Below are positions 9,117 to 22,877 of a stretch of DNA of 64,000 bases, piece after piece (the stretch's first letter is position 1; each line of letters starts with the position of its first letter). Made by a program: the position numbers and the translations under genes. The stretch comes from Mycolicibacterium rufum. Its GTDB lineage: Bacteria; Actinomycetota; Actinomycetes; Mycobacteriales; Mycobacteriaceae. Under the pieces are notes generated by a model that did no database searches, was not told the DNA's origin, and saw nothing but the letters and a program-made list of their open reading frames with translations. The DNA is taken from positions 248,001 through 312,000 of the forward strand of contig NZ_CP092427.2 of NCBI RefSeq assembly GCF_022374875.2. Direction: 5' to 3'.

Positions 9117-9590
9117 TCAGCTGCAGGTGACGGTCACGGTGAACGGCTTGGTGATCATGCCGGCCATCGGGTTGCTCATGTCGGCGCCCACGGCTTCGCC
9201 GGTGATGGTGTACCGGTCGCCGTCGACCTTGACCTCCGCAGAGCCGCTCTTGGCACCCATCGCGTTGGCGACCGCGAGCGCGTTGCCGTCGACCACCATG
9301 CCCAGCGACTCCACCGTCGGCGTCGCGGCGTCGGTCATCACGATGCCGAGCCCCTGCTGCCCGCCGATCGCGCCGCTCGCGACGTTGATCTTGCCGCCCT
9401 GCTTCACACAGGTCACCGAGTTCAGATCGAGGCCGGCCAGGTCGGCTCCGTCGACCTTCACCTCGGTCGTGCCCCCGCTGGCGACAGCCTGCGACGTGGC
9501 GGGAGTGGTGGCGTCCTTGTCGCCCGAGCACCCCACCAGCAGCGCCGCGCCCGCGGCCATTCCGATCACGCCTGCGACAACTCGCTTCAT
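9117..9590 (-). CDS. LpqH-family (19-kDa antigen type) lipoprotein
   Basis: 157 residues. A signal peptide ends in lipobox LVGC (ALLVGCSGDK), followed by a low-complexity Thr/Ala linker. The LpqH-family beta domain has a conserved cysteine pair (VTCVKQGG and the final VTVTCS). It is expected to be acylated and surface-exposed. ATG 9590 (MKRVV) is chosen because GAAGGG lies about 9 nt upstream; ATG 9599 is too close to that Shine-Dalgarno sequence. Its precise function is unknown; mycobacterial paralogues are immunodominant TLR2 ligands. It is followed by a strong terminator. Confidence 0.85.
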   Translation of the reverse strand: MKRVVAGVIGMAAGAALLVGCSGDKDATTPATSQAVASGGTTEVKVDGADLAGLDLNSVTCVKQGGKINVASGAIGGQQGLGIVMTDAATPTVESLGMVVDGNALAVANAMGAKSGSAEVKVDGDRYTITGEAVGADMSNPMAGMITKPFTVTVTCS

Positions 9591-9658
9591 CGTGTGCATC
9601 CCTTCGCTCGTACTCCGCCTCGGTGGCGTCGTCTGAAGGAAGTCAAAAGGCGTGGCTC

Positions 9659-9677
9659 CGCTACCGATCCCAACTTT
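9659..9677 (+). repeat. 19-bp intergenic motif, copy 1
   Basis: The sequence cgctaccgatcccaacttt is identical to 38039-38057. It lies between the divergent lipoprotein and winged-helix genes, ending 20 nt before ATG 9698. Confidence 0.75.
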
Positions 9678-9681
9678 GAAC

Positions 9682-9687
9682 TACGGT
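9682..9687 (+). promoter_or_regulatory. Candidate -10 element TACGGT
   Basis: TACGGT fits TANNNT and lies 10 nt before ATG 9698, so the transcript would be leaderless or have a leader of only a few nucleotides. Confidence 0.4.
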
Positions 9688-9697
9688 CGGACAGACG

Positions 9698-10868
9698 ATG
9701 CGCACCTTCACCGTCGAGCAGCGGCGCGCGCGGCTGGCCCGCCGCCACCATCTCCGCTCGGGCGACGCGCCAGAGTCGATCCAGGCCGTCACCGAGAATC
9801 TGGTCGCGCTGCACGCCACCGATCCCGCGACGCCGTATCTGTCGCTGTGGGCGCGGCTGCCGGGGTTCGCGTCCGCCGATCTGGACGCGGCGCTGTACCG
9901 GGAGCGCGCGGTGGTCAAGCATCTCGCGATGCGCCGGACACTGTGGGTGGTCAGCCCAGCCGATCTCCCGGCGGTGCAGGCGGCGGCCAGTGACCGGGTG
10001 GCGGCCAACGAGAGCCGGCGCCTGGCGGCCGACGCGGAGCGGGCCGGTGTCGCCGCCGACGGGTCGGCCTGGCTGAGCGCGGCCGGTGAGGCGGTGCTGC
10101 GTCACCTCCGCGACGCGGGCCCGTGCAGTGCGCGTGAACTCCGCCAGGCGCTCCCCGAACTGACCGGAACCTACGACCCGGCGCCCGGTAAACGCTGGGG
10201 AGGTGAGAGCCACCTGGCCCCGCGAGTGCTCACGGTTCTCTCGGCGCGCGGCGACATCATCCGTGGACCCAACGACGGCGGCTGGATCACGTCGCGTCCG
10301 CGCTGGGTGGCGGCGCGCGACTGGCTGCCCGCGCCGGACGGTGTCGAACTCCACGTCGACGACGCGCGGGCGGCCCTGGTGCGCCGCTGGCTCGGCACGT
10401 TCGGGCCCGCGACGGTCACCGACGTCAGGTGGTGGTTCGGCGCGACCCTCGGCTGGGCGCGAAAAGCTCTGTCGGACATCGGCGCTGAGCAGGTGGACCT
10501 CGACGGCACCGCGGGGTTCGTCCTTCCCGACGATGAGGACGACCCGGAGCCTGCGCCGTGGTGCGCGCTGCTGCCGTCGCTGGACCCCACCACGATGGGC
10601 TGGTTCGACCGCGACTGGTACGTGGGTCCGCACCGCGGCGCGGTGTTCGACCGCAACGGCAACGCCGGCCCCACGGTGTGGGTGGACGGCCGGATCGTCG
10701 GCGCCTGGCGTCAGGACGCGGATGGCCGGGTGGAGCTGGTGCTGGTCGAGAAGGTGGGCCGCCGGGCCGCCTCGGCACTCGAGGCCCGCGCCGACGAGTT
10801 GACGGCATGGCTCGACGGCGTCCGGGTCAATCCGCGGTTCCCCTCGCCGCTGAGCAAGGGTGCGACGG

Positions 10869-10879
<11 letters not shown>
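9698..10879 (+). CDS. Winged-helix DNA-binding domain protein (HTH_42 / YcaQ-like)
   Basis: 393 residues with the family's typical opening ([12 protein letters not shown]). The middle block [20 protein letters not shown] and the C-terminal block [13 protein letters not shown] also fit. Members related to E. coli YcaQ/AlkX are DNA glycosylases that unhook crosslinks or remove alkylated bases. Mycobacterial members are mostly uncharacterised, so a repair role beside uvrA is plausible but unproved. The 3' end overlaps the convergent uvrA 3' end by 11 bp. Confidence 0.75.
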
Positions 10880-13772
<2,893 letters not shown>

Positions 13773-13897
13773 AGTGTCCTTTCCCTCCGAGAAGACGAAG
13801 TGCCCGATGCGCCCTACGGACGCAGTACAGAACCATGCTAGGTCGACCCACCGACAGCTTTCACCCGCGGTGGCGGCGGAGGCCCCACGACGGGCAG

Positions 13898-13903
13898 TAA
13901 CGT
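13898..13903 (+). promoter_or_regulatory. Candidate -10 element TAACGT
   Basis: TAACGT is 8 nt before ATG 13912, consistent with a leaderless or near-leaderless message for the MBL-fold gene. Confidence 0.4.
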
Positions 13904-13911
13904 GAGTCACC

Positions 13912-14601
13912 ATGACCGTCGTCGACGACAACTACACGGGCCACGTCGAGCCGCACACCGCGGCGCGGCGCAGCCTGACCGGCGCATCGATCGTCAAGGT
14001 GTCGGTCGGTCCCATGGACAACAACGCCTACCTGGTGACCTGTTCCCGTACCGGTGAGACATTGCTCATCGACGTCGCCAACGAGGCGCCGATCCTGCTC
14101 GAGCTGCTCGACCGGTACGCGCCCACGGTGTCGCTGATCGTGACCAGCCACCAGCACCAGGACCACTGGCTGGCTCTCGAGCAGGTGGTCGACGCGACCG
14201 GGGCCACCACCGCGGCGCACCGCCTCGACGCGGATCCGCTGCCGGTGCGTCCGGACCGGCTGCTCGCCGACGGCGACACGATCGACATCGGGGACCTGCA
14301 CTTCGACGTGATCCATCTGCGCGGCCACACGCCCGGCTCGGTGGCGCTGGCGCTGCGCGGCGCGGACACCGGGGAGGACGGGCAGGACCGCGTGCACCTG
14401 TTCACCGGCGACTGCCTGTTTCCCGGCGGCGTCGGCAAGACCTGGAAGGAAGGCGATTTCGAGCAGCTGCTGGGCGACGTGTCCAGCAAGGTGTTCGACG
14501 TCTTCGCCGATCAGACCGTCGTCTATCCAGGACACGGCGACGACACCACCCTCGGGACCGAACGTCCGCACCTGGACGAATGGCGTGAGCGCGGTTGGTG
14601 A
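13912..14601 (+). CDS. Metallo-beta-lactamase-fold hydrolase (glyoxalase II-like), Rv1637c-like
   Basis: 229 residues. The dinuclear metal motif reads SHQHQDHW (HxHxDH), with further ligands in [15 protein letters not shown] and YPGHGDD, the complete MBL set. Glyoxalase II-type thioesterase or related hydrolase activity is the family expectation; the substrate is unknown. It is divergent from uvrA, as in M. tuberculosis. The next gene follows 34 bp later on the same strand. Confidence 0.88.
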   Translation: MTVVDDNYTGHVEPHTAARRSLTGASIVKVSVGPMDNNAYLVTCSRTGETLLIDVANEAPILLELLDRYAPTVSLIVTSHQHQDHWLALEQVVDATGATTAAHRLDADPLPVRPDRLLADGDTIDIGDLHFDVIHLRGHTPGSVALALRGADTGEDGQDRVHLFTGDCLFPGGVGKTWKEGDFEQLLGDVSSKVFDVFADQTVVYPGHGDDTTLGTERPHLDEWRERGW

Positions 14602-14635
14602 GCGCGCTCCTGCCGAGGATCATCAGGAAGGGAAC

Positions 14636-15520
14636 ATGAACACCGAACAGTTGAACAAGGTGCAGCGTGGCGCCGGTTTCATCGCAGCGCTCGACCAGAG
14701 CGGCGGCAGTACGCCCAAGGCGCTGAAGCTCTACGGCATAGCCGAGGACGCCTACTCCGGCGACGAGCAGATGTTCGACCTGGTGCACGAGATGCGGACC
14801 CGCATCATCACCAGCCCGAGCTTCGACGGGGACCGCGTGCTGGGCGCGATCCTGTTCGAGGACACCATGGACCGCGACGTCGACGGGCGCCCGACCGCGG
14901 ACTACCTGTGGAACGTCAAGCACATCGTGCCCTTCCTCAAGGTCGACAAGGGCCTGGCCGAGGAGCAGGACGGCGCCCAGGTGATGAAGCCGATCCCCGG
15001 CCTCGACGACCTGCTGACCCGCGCCCGCGACAAGGGTGTCTTCGGCACCAAGATGCGGTCGGTGGTGAAGACGCCCGGCGCCGGGCTGCAGGCCGTCGTC
15101 GATCAGCAGTTCGAGATCGGCCGGCAGATCCTCGCCGCCGGCCTGGTGCCGATCATCGAGCCCGAGGTGGACATCCACAGCCCGCGCAAAGCCGAGGCCG
15201 AGGAGCAGCTGAAGGCGGCGCTGCTCGAGGCGCTGGACCGCCTCGACGACGGTCAGGCCGTCATGCTCAAGCTGACCCTGCCCAGCGTCGACAACCTGTA
15301 CCGCGACCTCGTGGAGCACCCGAAGGTCGTGCGGGTGGTGGCGCTGTCCGGCGGCTACGAGCGCGACGAGGCCTGCGACAAGCTGGCGGCGAACCACGGG
15401 GTGATCGCGAGCTTCTCCCGTGCACTCACCGAGGGACTGACGGCCCAGCAGAGCGACGAGCAGTTCAACGCGACGCTGGATGCGGCGATCACCGCGATCG
15501 CGAAGGCATCCGCCACCTGA
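14636..15520 (+). CDS. Fructose-bisphosphate aldolase, class I
   Basis: 294 residues, the size of the bacterial class I aldolases (staphylococcal fda type). It opens [20 protein letters not shown] and contains the FBA-I blocks [25 protein letters not shown] (Schiff-base lysine region) and PIIEPEVDI. It cleaves fructose-1,6-bisphosphate to DHAP and G3P without metal. ATG 14636 has AGGAAGGGAAC just upstream, so the longer ORF from 14585 is not used. Mycobacteria also have a class II Fba; this is the second, metal-independent type. A bidirectional terminator follows. Confidence 0.92.
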   Translation: MNTEQLNKVQRGAGFIAALDQSGGSTPKALKLYGIAEDAYSGDEQMFDLVHEMRTRIITSPSFDGDRVLGAILFEDTMDRDVDGRPTADYLWNVKHIVPFLKVDKGLAEEQDGAQVMKPIPGLDDLLTRARDKGVFGTKMRSVVKTPGAGLQAVVDQQFEIGRQILAAGLVPIIEPEVDIHSPRKAEAEEQLKAALLEALDRLDDGQAVMLKLTLPSVDNLYRDLVEHPKVVRVVALSGGYERDEACDKLAANHGVIASFSRALTEGLTAQQSDEQFNATLDAAITAIAKASAT

Positions 15521-15535
15521 GCGTGCCGTGACGTG

Positions 15536-15570
15536 AAAAACCCTGGGTCGGCGTGCCGGCCCAGGGTTTT
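15536..15570. terminator. Bidirectional hairpin terminator between aldolase and Usp genes
   Basis: An inverted repeat AAAAACCCTGGG...CCCAGGGTTTT with a continuing imperfect GC stem. It has A-rich and T-rich ends on both strands, as expected for a terminator shared by convergent genes. Confidence 0.85.
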
Positions 15571-15586
15571 CTCGTTCTGCGGTCTG

Positions 15587-16030
15587 TCAGGACGTGTGGA
15601 CGATCAACACGTCGGACTTCGACCGGCGCGCCACGTTCGCGGGGACCGATCCCAGCAGGCGTCCGGCGATGGTGCTCAGGCCGACATTGCCGACCACCAG
15701 CAGATCGGCGCCCAACTCCTCGACGAGGTCGACCAGCGCGTCGACGGGCGCGCCCACGACGGCCTTCTCCTCGATGTGCTCGGCGCCGGCCGCCTTGGCG
15801 CGATCGCGGGCCTCCCGCAGGATCGCGTAGATCGGGGCGTTCCCCGACATCTTGTAGCCCTCGTCCTTGAGGACGTCAGCAGCGCGCTGATCCTCGCTCT
15901 GCGGGAAGTAGGCCGTCGCGACGACGAGCTTCGCGCCCGACCCGGCGGCGATCTGACCAGCACGATCCACCGCACGCAACGACGAATCCGAGCCGTCCGT
16001 GCCGACCACCACGGTTTGATAGGCGCTCAT
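15587..16030 (-). CDS. Universal stress protein, Rv1636/TB15.3-like
   Basis: 147 residues, a single UspA domain. It starts MSAYQTVVVGTDGSDSS, and the nucleotide-binding motif G-x2-G-x9-G-S is intact (GNVG...LLGS). The mycobacterial orthologue binds cAMP and ATP, so it may buffer cAMP made by class III cyclases such as the one at 49.3 kb; that link is inference. ATG 16030 has GGGAGG 9 nt upstream. Confidence 0.93.
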   Translation of the reverse strand: MSAYQTVVVGTDGSDSSLRAVDRAGQIAAGSGAKLVVATAYFPQSEDQRAADVLKDEGYKMSGNAPIYAILREARDRAKAAGAEHIEEKAVVGAPVDALVDLVEELGADLLVVGNVGLSTIAGRLLGSVPANVARRSKSDVLIVHTS

Positions 16031-16225
16031 CCATATCCTCCCAGTGTCAGTTCCTACGCCACCCGAGACAGTAACCCGGTATCCGGCGGGCATGTTGGTA
16101 AATCACCACACCGACGAGGCATTTGCCCAGGATTCGGCCCTGCGTCCGCCGGCAACGTCACGATGTCGGCCGGGACGTGACGCGGCCGACACCGGCAAAG
16201 AACAAGTGCGGCAACGAGACGGCGG

Positions 16226-17326
16226 TCACCACGCGTCGGTGCGGCGCTCCCCCGGTGGCACGCCGCCGCCGTCCGATCCGTCCTGTCCTGTCGTCGCCGA
16301 CCACGCCGTGCCTTCGCACACCAGGTCCTGCGGCACCGGCAACGTCGCCGGCAGCAGCGGAAGGCCGGGCACCGATTCCGGAAGGGGGACGACGGGCACC
16401 GGGACGGCAGGAGCAGCGAGGGGAACCGCCGCGGGCACCACCGGCACCACGGGCCCCGGGAGCGGTGCGGGCACCGACGCCGCGTGCACGATCGGCGCGG
16501 CCTCTGCGGGCCGAACGACGGCCGGGGCGACGGGCGCGGCAGCGGCCGGAGCAGGGGCATCGGCAGGAACATCCGCGACCGGCCCGGCCGACGACGGCGA
16601 AAACAGCTCGGGTGCAACGACTTCGGGTGCCGGCTCGACGCCGTCGGGAGGTGCCGCGGGCAGTGGCGCGGGCGGGATCACCACCTCTGCGGGCGCCGCC
16701 ACCGGTTCCGCCGCCACGGGCGCCGGTGGGGGCACGTCCGCCGGCGCGGCGGCCACCGGCGGCTCCGCCGGTACTACAGCAGCGGCCTGCGTGAGCGGCG
16801 CGGCCGGCGGTGCCGGCGCGACGACGACCGGAACGGGTGGGACGGCCGCCGGAATCGGTGGCGCCACAACGGGAACCGCGATCGCAGCGGGTTCGGCCAT
16901 CGCCGCCGCCTGCTCGAGGGGTGCCGCCTGCTCGAGGGGTGCCGCCTGCTCGAGGGGTGCCGCCTGCTCGAGGGGTGCCGCCTGCTCGAGGGGTGCCGCC
17001 TGCTCGAGGGGCACCGCCACGAGCGGCGCCTCGAACGGGGCGGGCACCGGACCGGGTGCCGTCGGCGCCGTCAGACCGTGCGGGACCTCGTCGGGGGGCA
17101 CCGGGGCCGCGGCGGGGGCCTCCTCGGGCACGATCCCGTTCAGCGCGTTGGCGGCCGTCTCGAGCACCTCGGGAACCGAGGGCGGTGATGCCGCCAGCTG
17201 CTGCACCATGTCCAGACAGGGAACGCCCGGGCTCGGCTCGGCCGCAGCGGGCACCGCTGCCCCGCCGAGCAGGGCCAGCACCGTCCATGTGGTCGCAGCG
17301 CCGATGCGAGTGATGTTGGCTGGCAT
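16226..17326 (-). CDS. Secreted Pro/Ala/Val-rich protein with PLEQAA repeats
   Basis: 366 residues. A signal peptide (MPANITRIGAATTWTVLALL...AAAEPSP) is followed by a short folded-looking segment with one cysteine (VPCLDMVQQLAASPPS). Then come six tandem PLEQAA hexapeptides (residues ~105-140), a long Pro/Ala/Val-rich low-complexity region, and a C-terminal block with a second cysteine (DLVCEGTAWSA). No enzyme domain is recognised. It is likely an extended cell-wall-spanning or surface protein. ATG 17326 has GGGAAAG 3 nt upstream and is preferred over ATG 17347. The composition resembles mycobacterial Pro-rich antigens but I cannot name it. Confidence 0.7.
   Translation of the reverse strand: MPANITRIGAATTWTVLALLGGAAVPAAAEPSPGVPCLDMVQQLAASPPSVPEVLETAANALNGIVPEEAPAAAPVPPDEVPHGLTAPTAPGPVPAPFEAPLVAVPLEQAAPLEQAAPLEQAAPLEQAAPLEQAAPLEQAAAMAEPAAIAVPVVAPPIPAAVPPVPVVVAPAPPAAPLTQAAAVVPAEPPVAAAPADVPPPAPVAAEPVAAPAEVVIPPAPLPAAPPDGVEPAPEVVAPELFSPSSAGPVADVPADAPAPAAAAPVAPAVVRPAEAAPIVHAASVPAPLPGPVVPVVPAAVPLAAPAVPVPVVPLPESVPGLPLLPATLPVPQDLVCEGTAWSATTGQDGSDGGGVPPGERRTDAW
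16905..17012 (-). repeat. Six tandem 18-bp repeats inside the Pro/Ala-rich gene
   Basis: The unit gccgcctgctcgaggggt occurs six times head to tail with no gap; only the final base of the last copy differs. On the coding strand it gives (PLEQAA)6. Near-perfect DNA identity indicates recent expansion and likely copy-number variation between strains. Confidence 0.95.
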
Positions 17327-17486
17327 GGTCTTTCCCTGAACTCTCATCGGCGTCCCCCGCCGACGAGAAACCTAGCGCCTCCGCGCCCGAGCCGACGATC
17401 CGGTTACCGAATAGATATCGCCGCGAGGTGCTTCGGTGATGAACGCTGTGGGGGCGAAAAAGCAGGCGGCGACGACGCATTCGCGC

Positions 17487-18215
17487 TCAGGTCGCGGTGC
17501 CCAGGACCCGTCGCGCGGCGAAGACGGCGGCCTGATCGATCATTCCGTTCCACAGATAGGAGAAATGAGCAAACAGGTCCATGCCCTTGGTGCAGTACGG
17601 GTCGTTGGCGGCGCACAGATCGATGGACCTGCTGCCGTACAGCGGGCTCAGCGTGGTGAGCGGCCCGAGATTCGAGTAATCGCGCGACGGGTTGCCGAAG
17701 ACCGCGATCGCCGCAACATGATTGACCATCGTGTCGGGCAGCGGCGAGGGTGTGAAGAACCACAGCTTGCGCTTGCCGATGGTGATCAGGTCGATCACGC
17801 CTGCGCCCTGCGAGATCCCGCCCAGCACGATCTTGGTGTTCGGACAGACCCCGGCCGTGTACTGCACGTGTTTGTTCGCGTCGACCGCGCCCTCGGAGGT
17901 GGACTTCGAAAAGTCCCAACTCGCCGAGTAATCCACCGCGTACGCGGCGACCTTCTTGCCGATCAACTTCTTCTGCAGCGTGCTGATGAACTGCTTGCCG
18001 ACTGGACCGAAGCCGGGCTTGTCGCTGGTGCCGCGCGCGAACACGACCTCGACGTCGGGACACGCATCCGCGGACGCGACCGGCGCGCGAACGGTGGTGG
18101 TGGTGCACAATGCGAGCGCGGTGGTCACCGCGACTCCGAGGGCACGAGCGGCCTGGCGAGTGCGCACGCGAACACGGTGACACAGTTTCAGCAAACCCCG
18201 CCAGCGGGGCGACAC
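17487..18215 (-). CDS. Secreted cutinase-family esterase (Culp)
   Basis: 242 residues. An N-terminal Arg-rich stretch and a hydrophobic signal segment end near ASADACPD. The cutinase/alpha-beta-hydrolase core has a Ser nucleophile in GGISQGAG, aspartate in CAANDPYC and histidine in FAHFSY. Paired cysteines match the cutinase disulfides. Mycobacterial Culp proteins are lipases, esterases or phospholipases acting outside the membrane. The start is uncertain: GTG 18215 is given, but a GTG near 18167 would shorten the pre-signal region. It lies downstream of the SMR pair on the same strand. Confidence 0.88.
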   Translation of the reverse strand: MSPRWRGLLKLCHRVRVRTRQAARALGVAVTTALALCTTTTVRAPVASADACPDVEVVFARGTSDKPGFGPVGKQFISTLQKKLIGKKVAAYAVDYSASWDFSKSTSEGAVDANKHVQYTAGVCPNTKIVLGGISQGAGVIDLITIGKRKLWFFTPSPLPDTMVNHVAAIAVFGNPSRDYSNLGPLTTLSPLYGSRSIDLCAANDPYCTKGMDLFAHFSYLWNGMIDQAAVFAARRVLGTAT

Positions 18216-18325
18216 AACGGTGATCGATCAGATGCGCAATCGTGTCGCGACGACGCTAGGGAATTCGGCGATGGTCGGTTATTCGCGCCCGCGCTTTCGC
18301 TGGCGGGACAGGTGGGACGGCCGAA

Positions 18326-18646
18326 TCACCGCACCGCACCGACCTCGACGACGAGCACGCCGGCCACGATCAGACCCATGCCGACGATCATCGTCGGGGT
18401 GAGCGGCTCGCGGAACAGCAGCCGTGAGGCGGCGGCGGTGAGGGCGACCCCGGCCGCCGCCCAGATCCCGTAGGCGACGCCCAAGGGCATGCCGTGCTGC
18501 AGCGACGCGGACAGCAACGTGAAAGCCACGACGTACCCGACGACGACCACGCCGTAGAACGCCCGGCGCCCGCCCGCGGCGACCCGCAGGGCGAGCGTTC
18601 CGGTGACCTCGGAGACGATGGCCGCGATCAGCAACAGGTACGGCAC
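18326..18646 (-). CDS. SMR-family efflux protein, second subunit
   Basis: 106 residues with four membrane helices. The conserved SMR glutamate is in helix 1 (AAIVSEVTGTLALR). The hallmark LGVAYGIWAAAGV helix 3 is present. Members (EmrE/QacE/SugE) export cationic drugs or guanidinium by proton antiport. It starts with GTG 3 bp after the stop of the upstream SMR gene, so the two likely form a heteromeric pair. Confidence 0.9.
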   Translation of the reverse strand: MPYLLLIAAIVSEVTGTLALRVAAGGRRAFYGVVVVGYVVAFTLLSASLQHGMPLGVAYGIWAAAGVALTAAASRLLFREPLTPTMIVGMGLIVAGVLVVEVGAVR

Positions 18647-18649
18647 GGC

Positions 18650-18991
18650 TCAGCCACCGTCGGACGGGTCGTCGACGCGATGCGAGCCCATCTCCACGAG
18701 CAGCACGCCCGCGATGATGCACACCATCCCGATGCCCATCACCGCGGTGAACGCCTCCCCGAAGATGATCGCCGAGAGCACGGCGGTCAGCGCGACGCCG
18801 ATCGCGCCCCAGATCCCATAGGCCACACCGAGACCCATGCCCCGCTTGAGGACGAAGGTCAGAAAGACGAAGGAGGCGAGGTATCCGCCGACCACCACGA
18901 CGTACAGCGCCGGAGTCGTGACGGCGGCCTTGAGCGACAGGGTCGCCGCCACCTCGCTGACGATGGCGAGCATCAGCAGAAGCCACGTCAT
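18650..18991 (-). CDS. SMR-family efflux protein, first subunit
   Basis: 113 residues with four helices, the helix-1 glutamate in LAIVSEVAATLSLK and the motif LGVAYGIWGAIG. A charged C-terminal tail (GSHRVDDPSDGG) is lacking in the downstream paralogue. Two adjacent unequal SMR genes are typical of obligate heterodimers in which the subunits insert with opposite topology. Confidence 0.9.
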   Translation of the reverse strand: MTWLLLMLAIVSEVAATLSLKAAVTTPALYVVVVGGYLASFVFLTFVLKRGMGLGVAYGIWGAIGVALTAVLSAIIFGEAFTAVMGIGMVCIIAGVLLVEMGSHRVDDPSDGG

Positions 18992-19068
18992 GACGCATCA
19001 ACGTACTGGCGCGGACGGGAGGCGAGGCGGGCGGGTCCACCGGGAGCCGGTGGAACACCGCCCGTGCG

Positions 19069-19139
19069 AGCGGATGACGGGATTCGAACCCGTGTGGACG
19101 GCTTTGCAGGCCGGTGCCTAGCCACTCAGCCACACCCGC
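19069..19139 (-). tRNA. tRNA-Cys (GCA)
   Basis: On the minus strand the 71-nt sequence folds as a cloverleaf. The 7-bp acceptor stem is GCGGGTG with CATCCGC (one G-U). The anticodon loop CTGCAAA gives GCA, and the T arm is ACGGG-TTCGAAT-CCCGT. CCA is not encoded. Confidence 0.95.
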
Positions 19140-19199
19140 ACTGACCATCACCCTGCCAGGGGTTGCGGGCGCCGGACACCGTTGGAATCCCGCTGAGCC

Positions 19200-20621
19200 T
19201 TAATGCGCGCCGGTGCCTTGCACGGGGCGGCCGCTGCGGATCGACGCGACCGCGGCGGACGCGGCCAGCACGGCGAAGACGGCGAACAACCACCGCGACG
19301 CCGTCGCATCCCCACGGTCGGAGACGTTGACCACGACACCGGCCAGCGCGGCGCCGAAGGCACCGCAGATCACCTGGACGGTGTTGATGGCCGCGGCCGC
19401 CGCGGGGCCCTCGGCGGGATCCTCCACCTTGCTCATCGCCCACGCCGACAGATGCGGCCACGCGATACCGACGCCGCTGCCGGTGACCACCAGTCCCGCC
19501 GCCCACGCCGCCACGAACCAGCCGGAGGCGTCCTCGCGTTGGGTCAGCGCGCCGACCGTCAACCCGAGCGCCATCACCAAGGGCGCCACCGCCACCGTCC
19601 GGACGATCACCCGTTGCCGGCTCAGCGACGCGCTGCTGATCTCACCGACGGTCCATCCGACGGCCAGCCCGGCGCTGAGGAAACCCGCGGCCACCGGGGC
19701 GAGATGCGCGAGGCGCTGCGCGAACAGCGGAACGTACATGTCGACCATCGTCGCGGCCATCAGCACGCCCAGGGTCAGGTAGATCCACTTCAGCGGGCCG
19801 GGGCGGAAAGCACTGGGCGGCAATACCGATGCGCCGGCCCGACGGTCGACCACCAGGAACACCGCGACCAGACCGAAGCCGGCCACGACGAGCCCTGCGG
19901 TGGCGCGCCCGTCATGGGGCACTCCCGCCGCGCTGACCAGCAGCGCCGCCAGCCCGAGCAGCAGCAGCGACCACACGGGAACACCGATCCGGCTCGGCGG
20001 CGTGGAGGTGTCGCGGGTTCCCGGCAGCGCGAGCGGCACCAGGACCGACATCATGGTCGTCGTCACCACGAGCACCCCGAAAGCCCAACGCCACGAACCG
20101 TATTGGGCGAACAGTCCCCCGGCGGCCGGGCCGACCAGCGTGCCCACCCCCCACATCGCCGAGACCAGGGCCGAGGCCTTGGTCCACAGGGCACTCGGCA
20201 GTGCGGTGTTGATGACGGCGTATCCGAGACCGGCGAGCAGTCCGCCGGCCACGCCCTGCACCGTCCGGCCCGCGAGCAGCATCTCCATGCTCGGCGCCAC
20301 CGCGCAGCCGAGACTGCCGACACCGAACATGCTGAGCCCGAACACGTAGGACCACCGCGGGCCCCACCGCATCAGCACGGCGTGCACCGTGGTGGCCGCC
20401 ATCACCGAGCCGACCAGGTACACGGTGGTCACCCATGCGTAGAACCGCTGACCGCCGATGTCGGCGACGGCGCTGGGCATCAGGCTGATGGTGAGAAACT
20501 CGTTGGTCGCGTAGAGAGCCACGCCGCCCGCGAGCACGGCCGAGGCCCCGAGGTGGCGCGGACCCAGGAGCTCACGCCACGTCCCCGCCTCCTGGCCGGT
20601 GGGCGCCTCGATGTCGGTCAC
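19200..20621 (-). CDS. MFS multidrug exporter, Rv1634-like
   Basis: 473 residues with about 14 hydrophobic segments, as in the DHA2-type drug-proton antiporters. The N-terminus is cytosolic, and motif C-like GPAAGGLFAQYGSWRW lies in helix 5. Position next to uvrB matches Rv1634. The GTG start is supported by TACGGT 7 nt upstream. It probably exports hydrophobic toxic compounds; the substrate is unknown. tRNA-Cys lies just downstream. Confidence 0.88.
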   Translation of the reverse strand: MTDIEAPTGQEAGTWRELLGPRHLGASAVLAGGVALYATNEFLTISLMPSAVADIGGQRFYAWVTTVYLVGSVMAATTVHAVLMRWGPRWSYVFGLSMFGVGSLGCAVAPSMEMLLAGRTVQGVAGGLLAGLGYAVINTALPSALWTKASALVSAMWGVGTLVGPAAGGLFAQYGSWRWAFGVLVVTTTMMSVLVPLALPGTRDTSTPPSRIGVPVWSLLLLGLAALLVSAAGVPHDGRATAGLVVAGFGLVAVFLVVDRRAGASVLPPSAFRPGPLKWIYLTLGVLMAATMVDMYVPLFAQRLAHLAPVAAGFLSAGLAVGWTVGEISSASLSRQRVIVRTVAVAPLVMALGLTVGALTQREDASGWFVAAWAAGLVVTGSGVGIAWPHLSAWAMSKVEDPAEGPAAAAAINTVQVICGAFGAALAGVVVNVSDRGDATASRWLFAVFAVLAASAAVASIRSGRPVQGTGAH

Positions 20622-20628
20622 GCCGTCG

Positions 20629-20634
20629 ACCGTA
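20629..20634 (-). promoter_or_regulatory. Leaderless-type -10 element TACGGT
   Basis: On the minus strand TACGGT is 7 nt before GTG 20621 of the MFS gene. Confidence 0.45.
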
Positions 20635-20660
20635 AGACCTCAACAGCGGTTGAGATCAAC

Positions 20661-22823
<2,163 letters not shown>

Positions 22824-22877
22824 GTTCACCAGGGTAGAACCCGGCACCGACATGTTCTGTTCCGCGGGCTGCCGACG

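Noticed and set aside
13773..13911. SOS/LexA box in the uvrA upstream region
   Set aside because: No TCGAAC-N4-GTTCGA-like palindrome; only scattered GAAC or GTTC words. The same holds upstream of uvrB.
16905..17012. CRISPR-like tandem repeat
   Set aside because: Repeats are contiguous 18-mers without spacers and lie in frame inside a coding gene.
16044..17339. Plus-strand Gly/Ala/Thr-rich ORF of 431 aa resembling a PE_PGRS-like protein
   Set aside because: It is the antisense reading of the Pro/Ala-rich secreted gene; the minus strand has a signal peptide, Shine-Dalgarno and meaningful repeats, while this frame has neither start context nor domain.
19069..19139. Phage or island attachment site at tRNA-Cys
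   Set aside because: No integrase gene nearby and no duplicate of the tRNA 3' end was noticed in the window.
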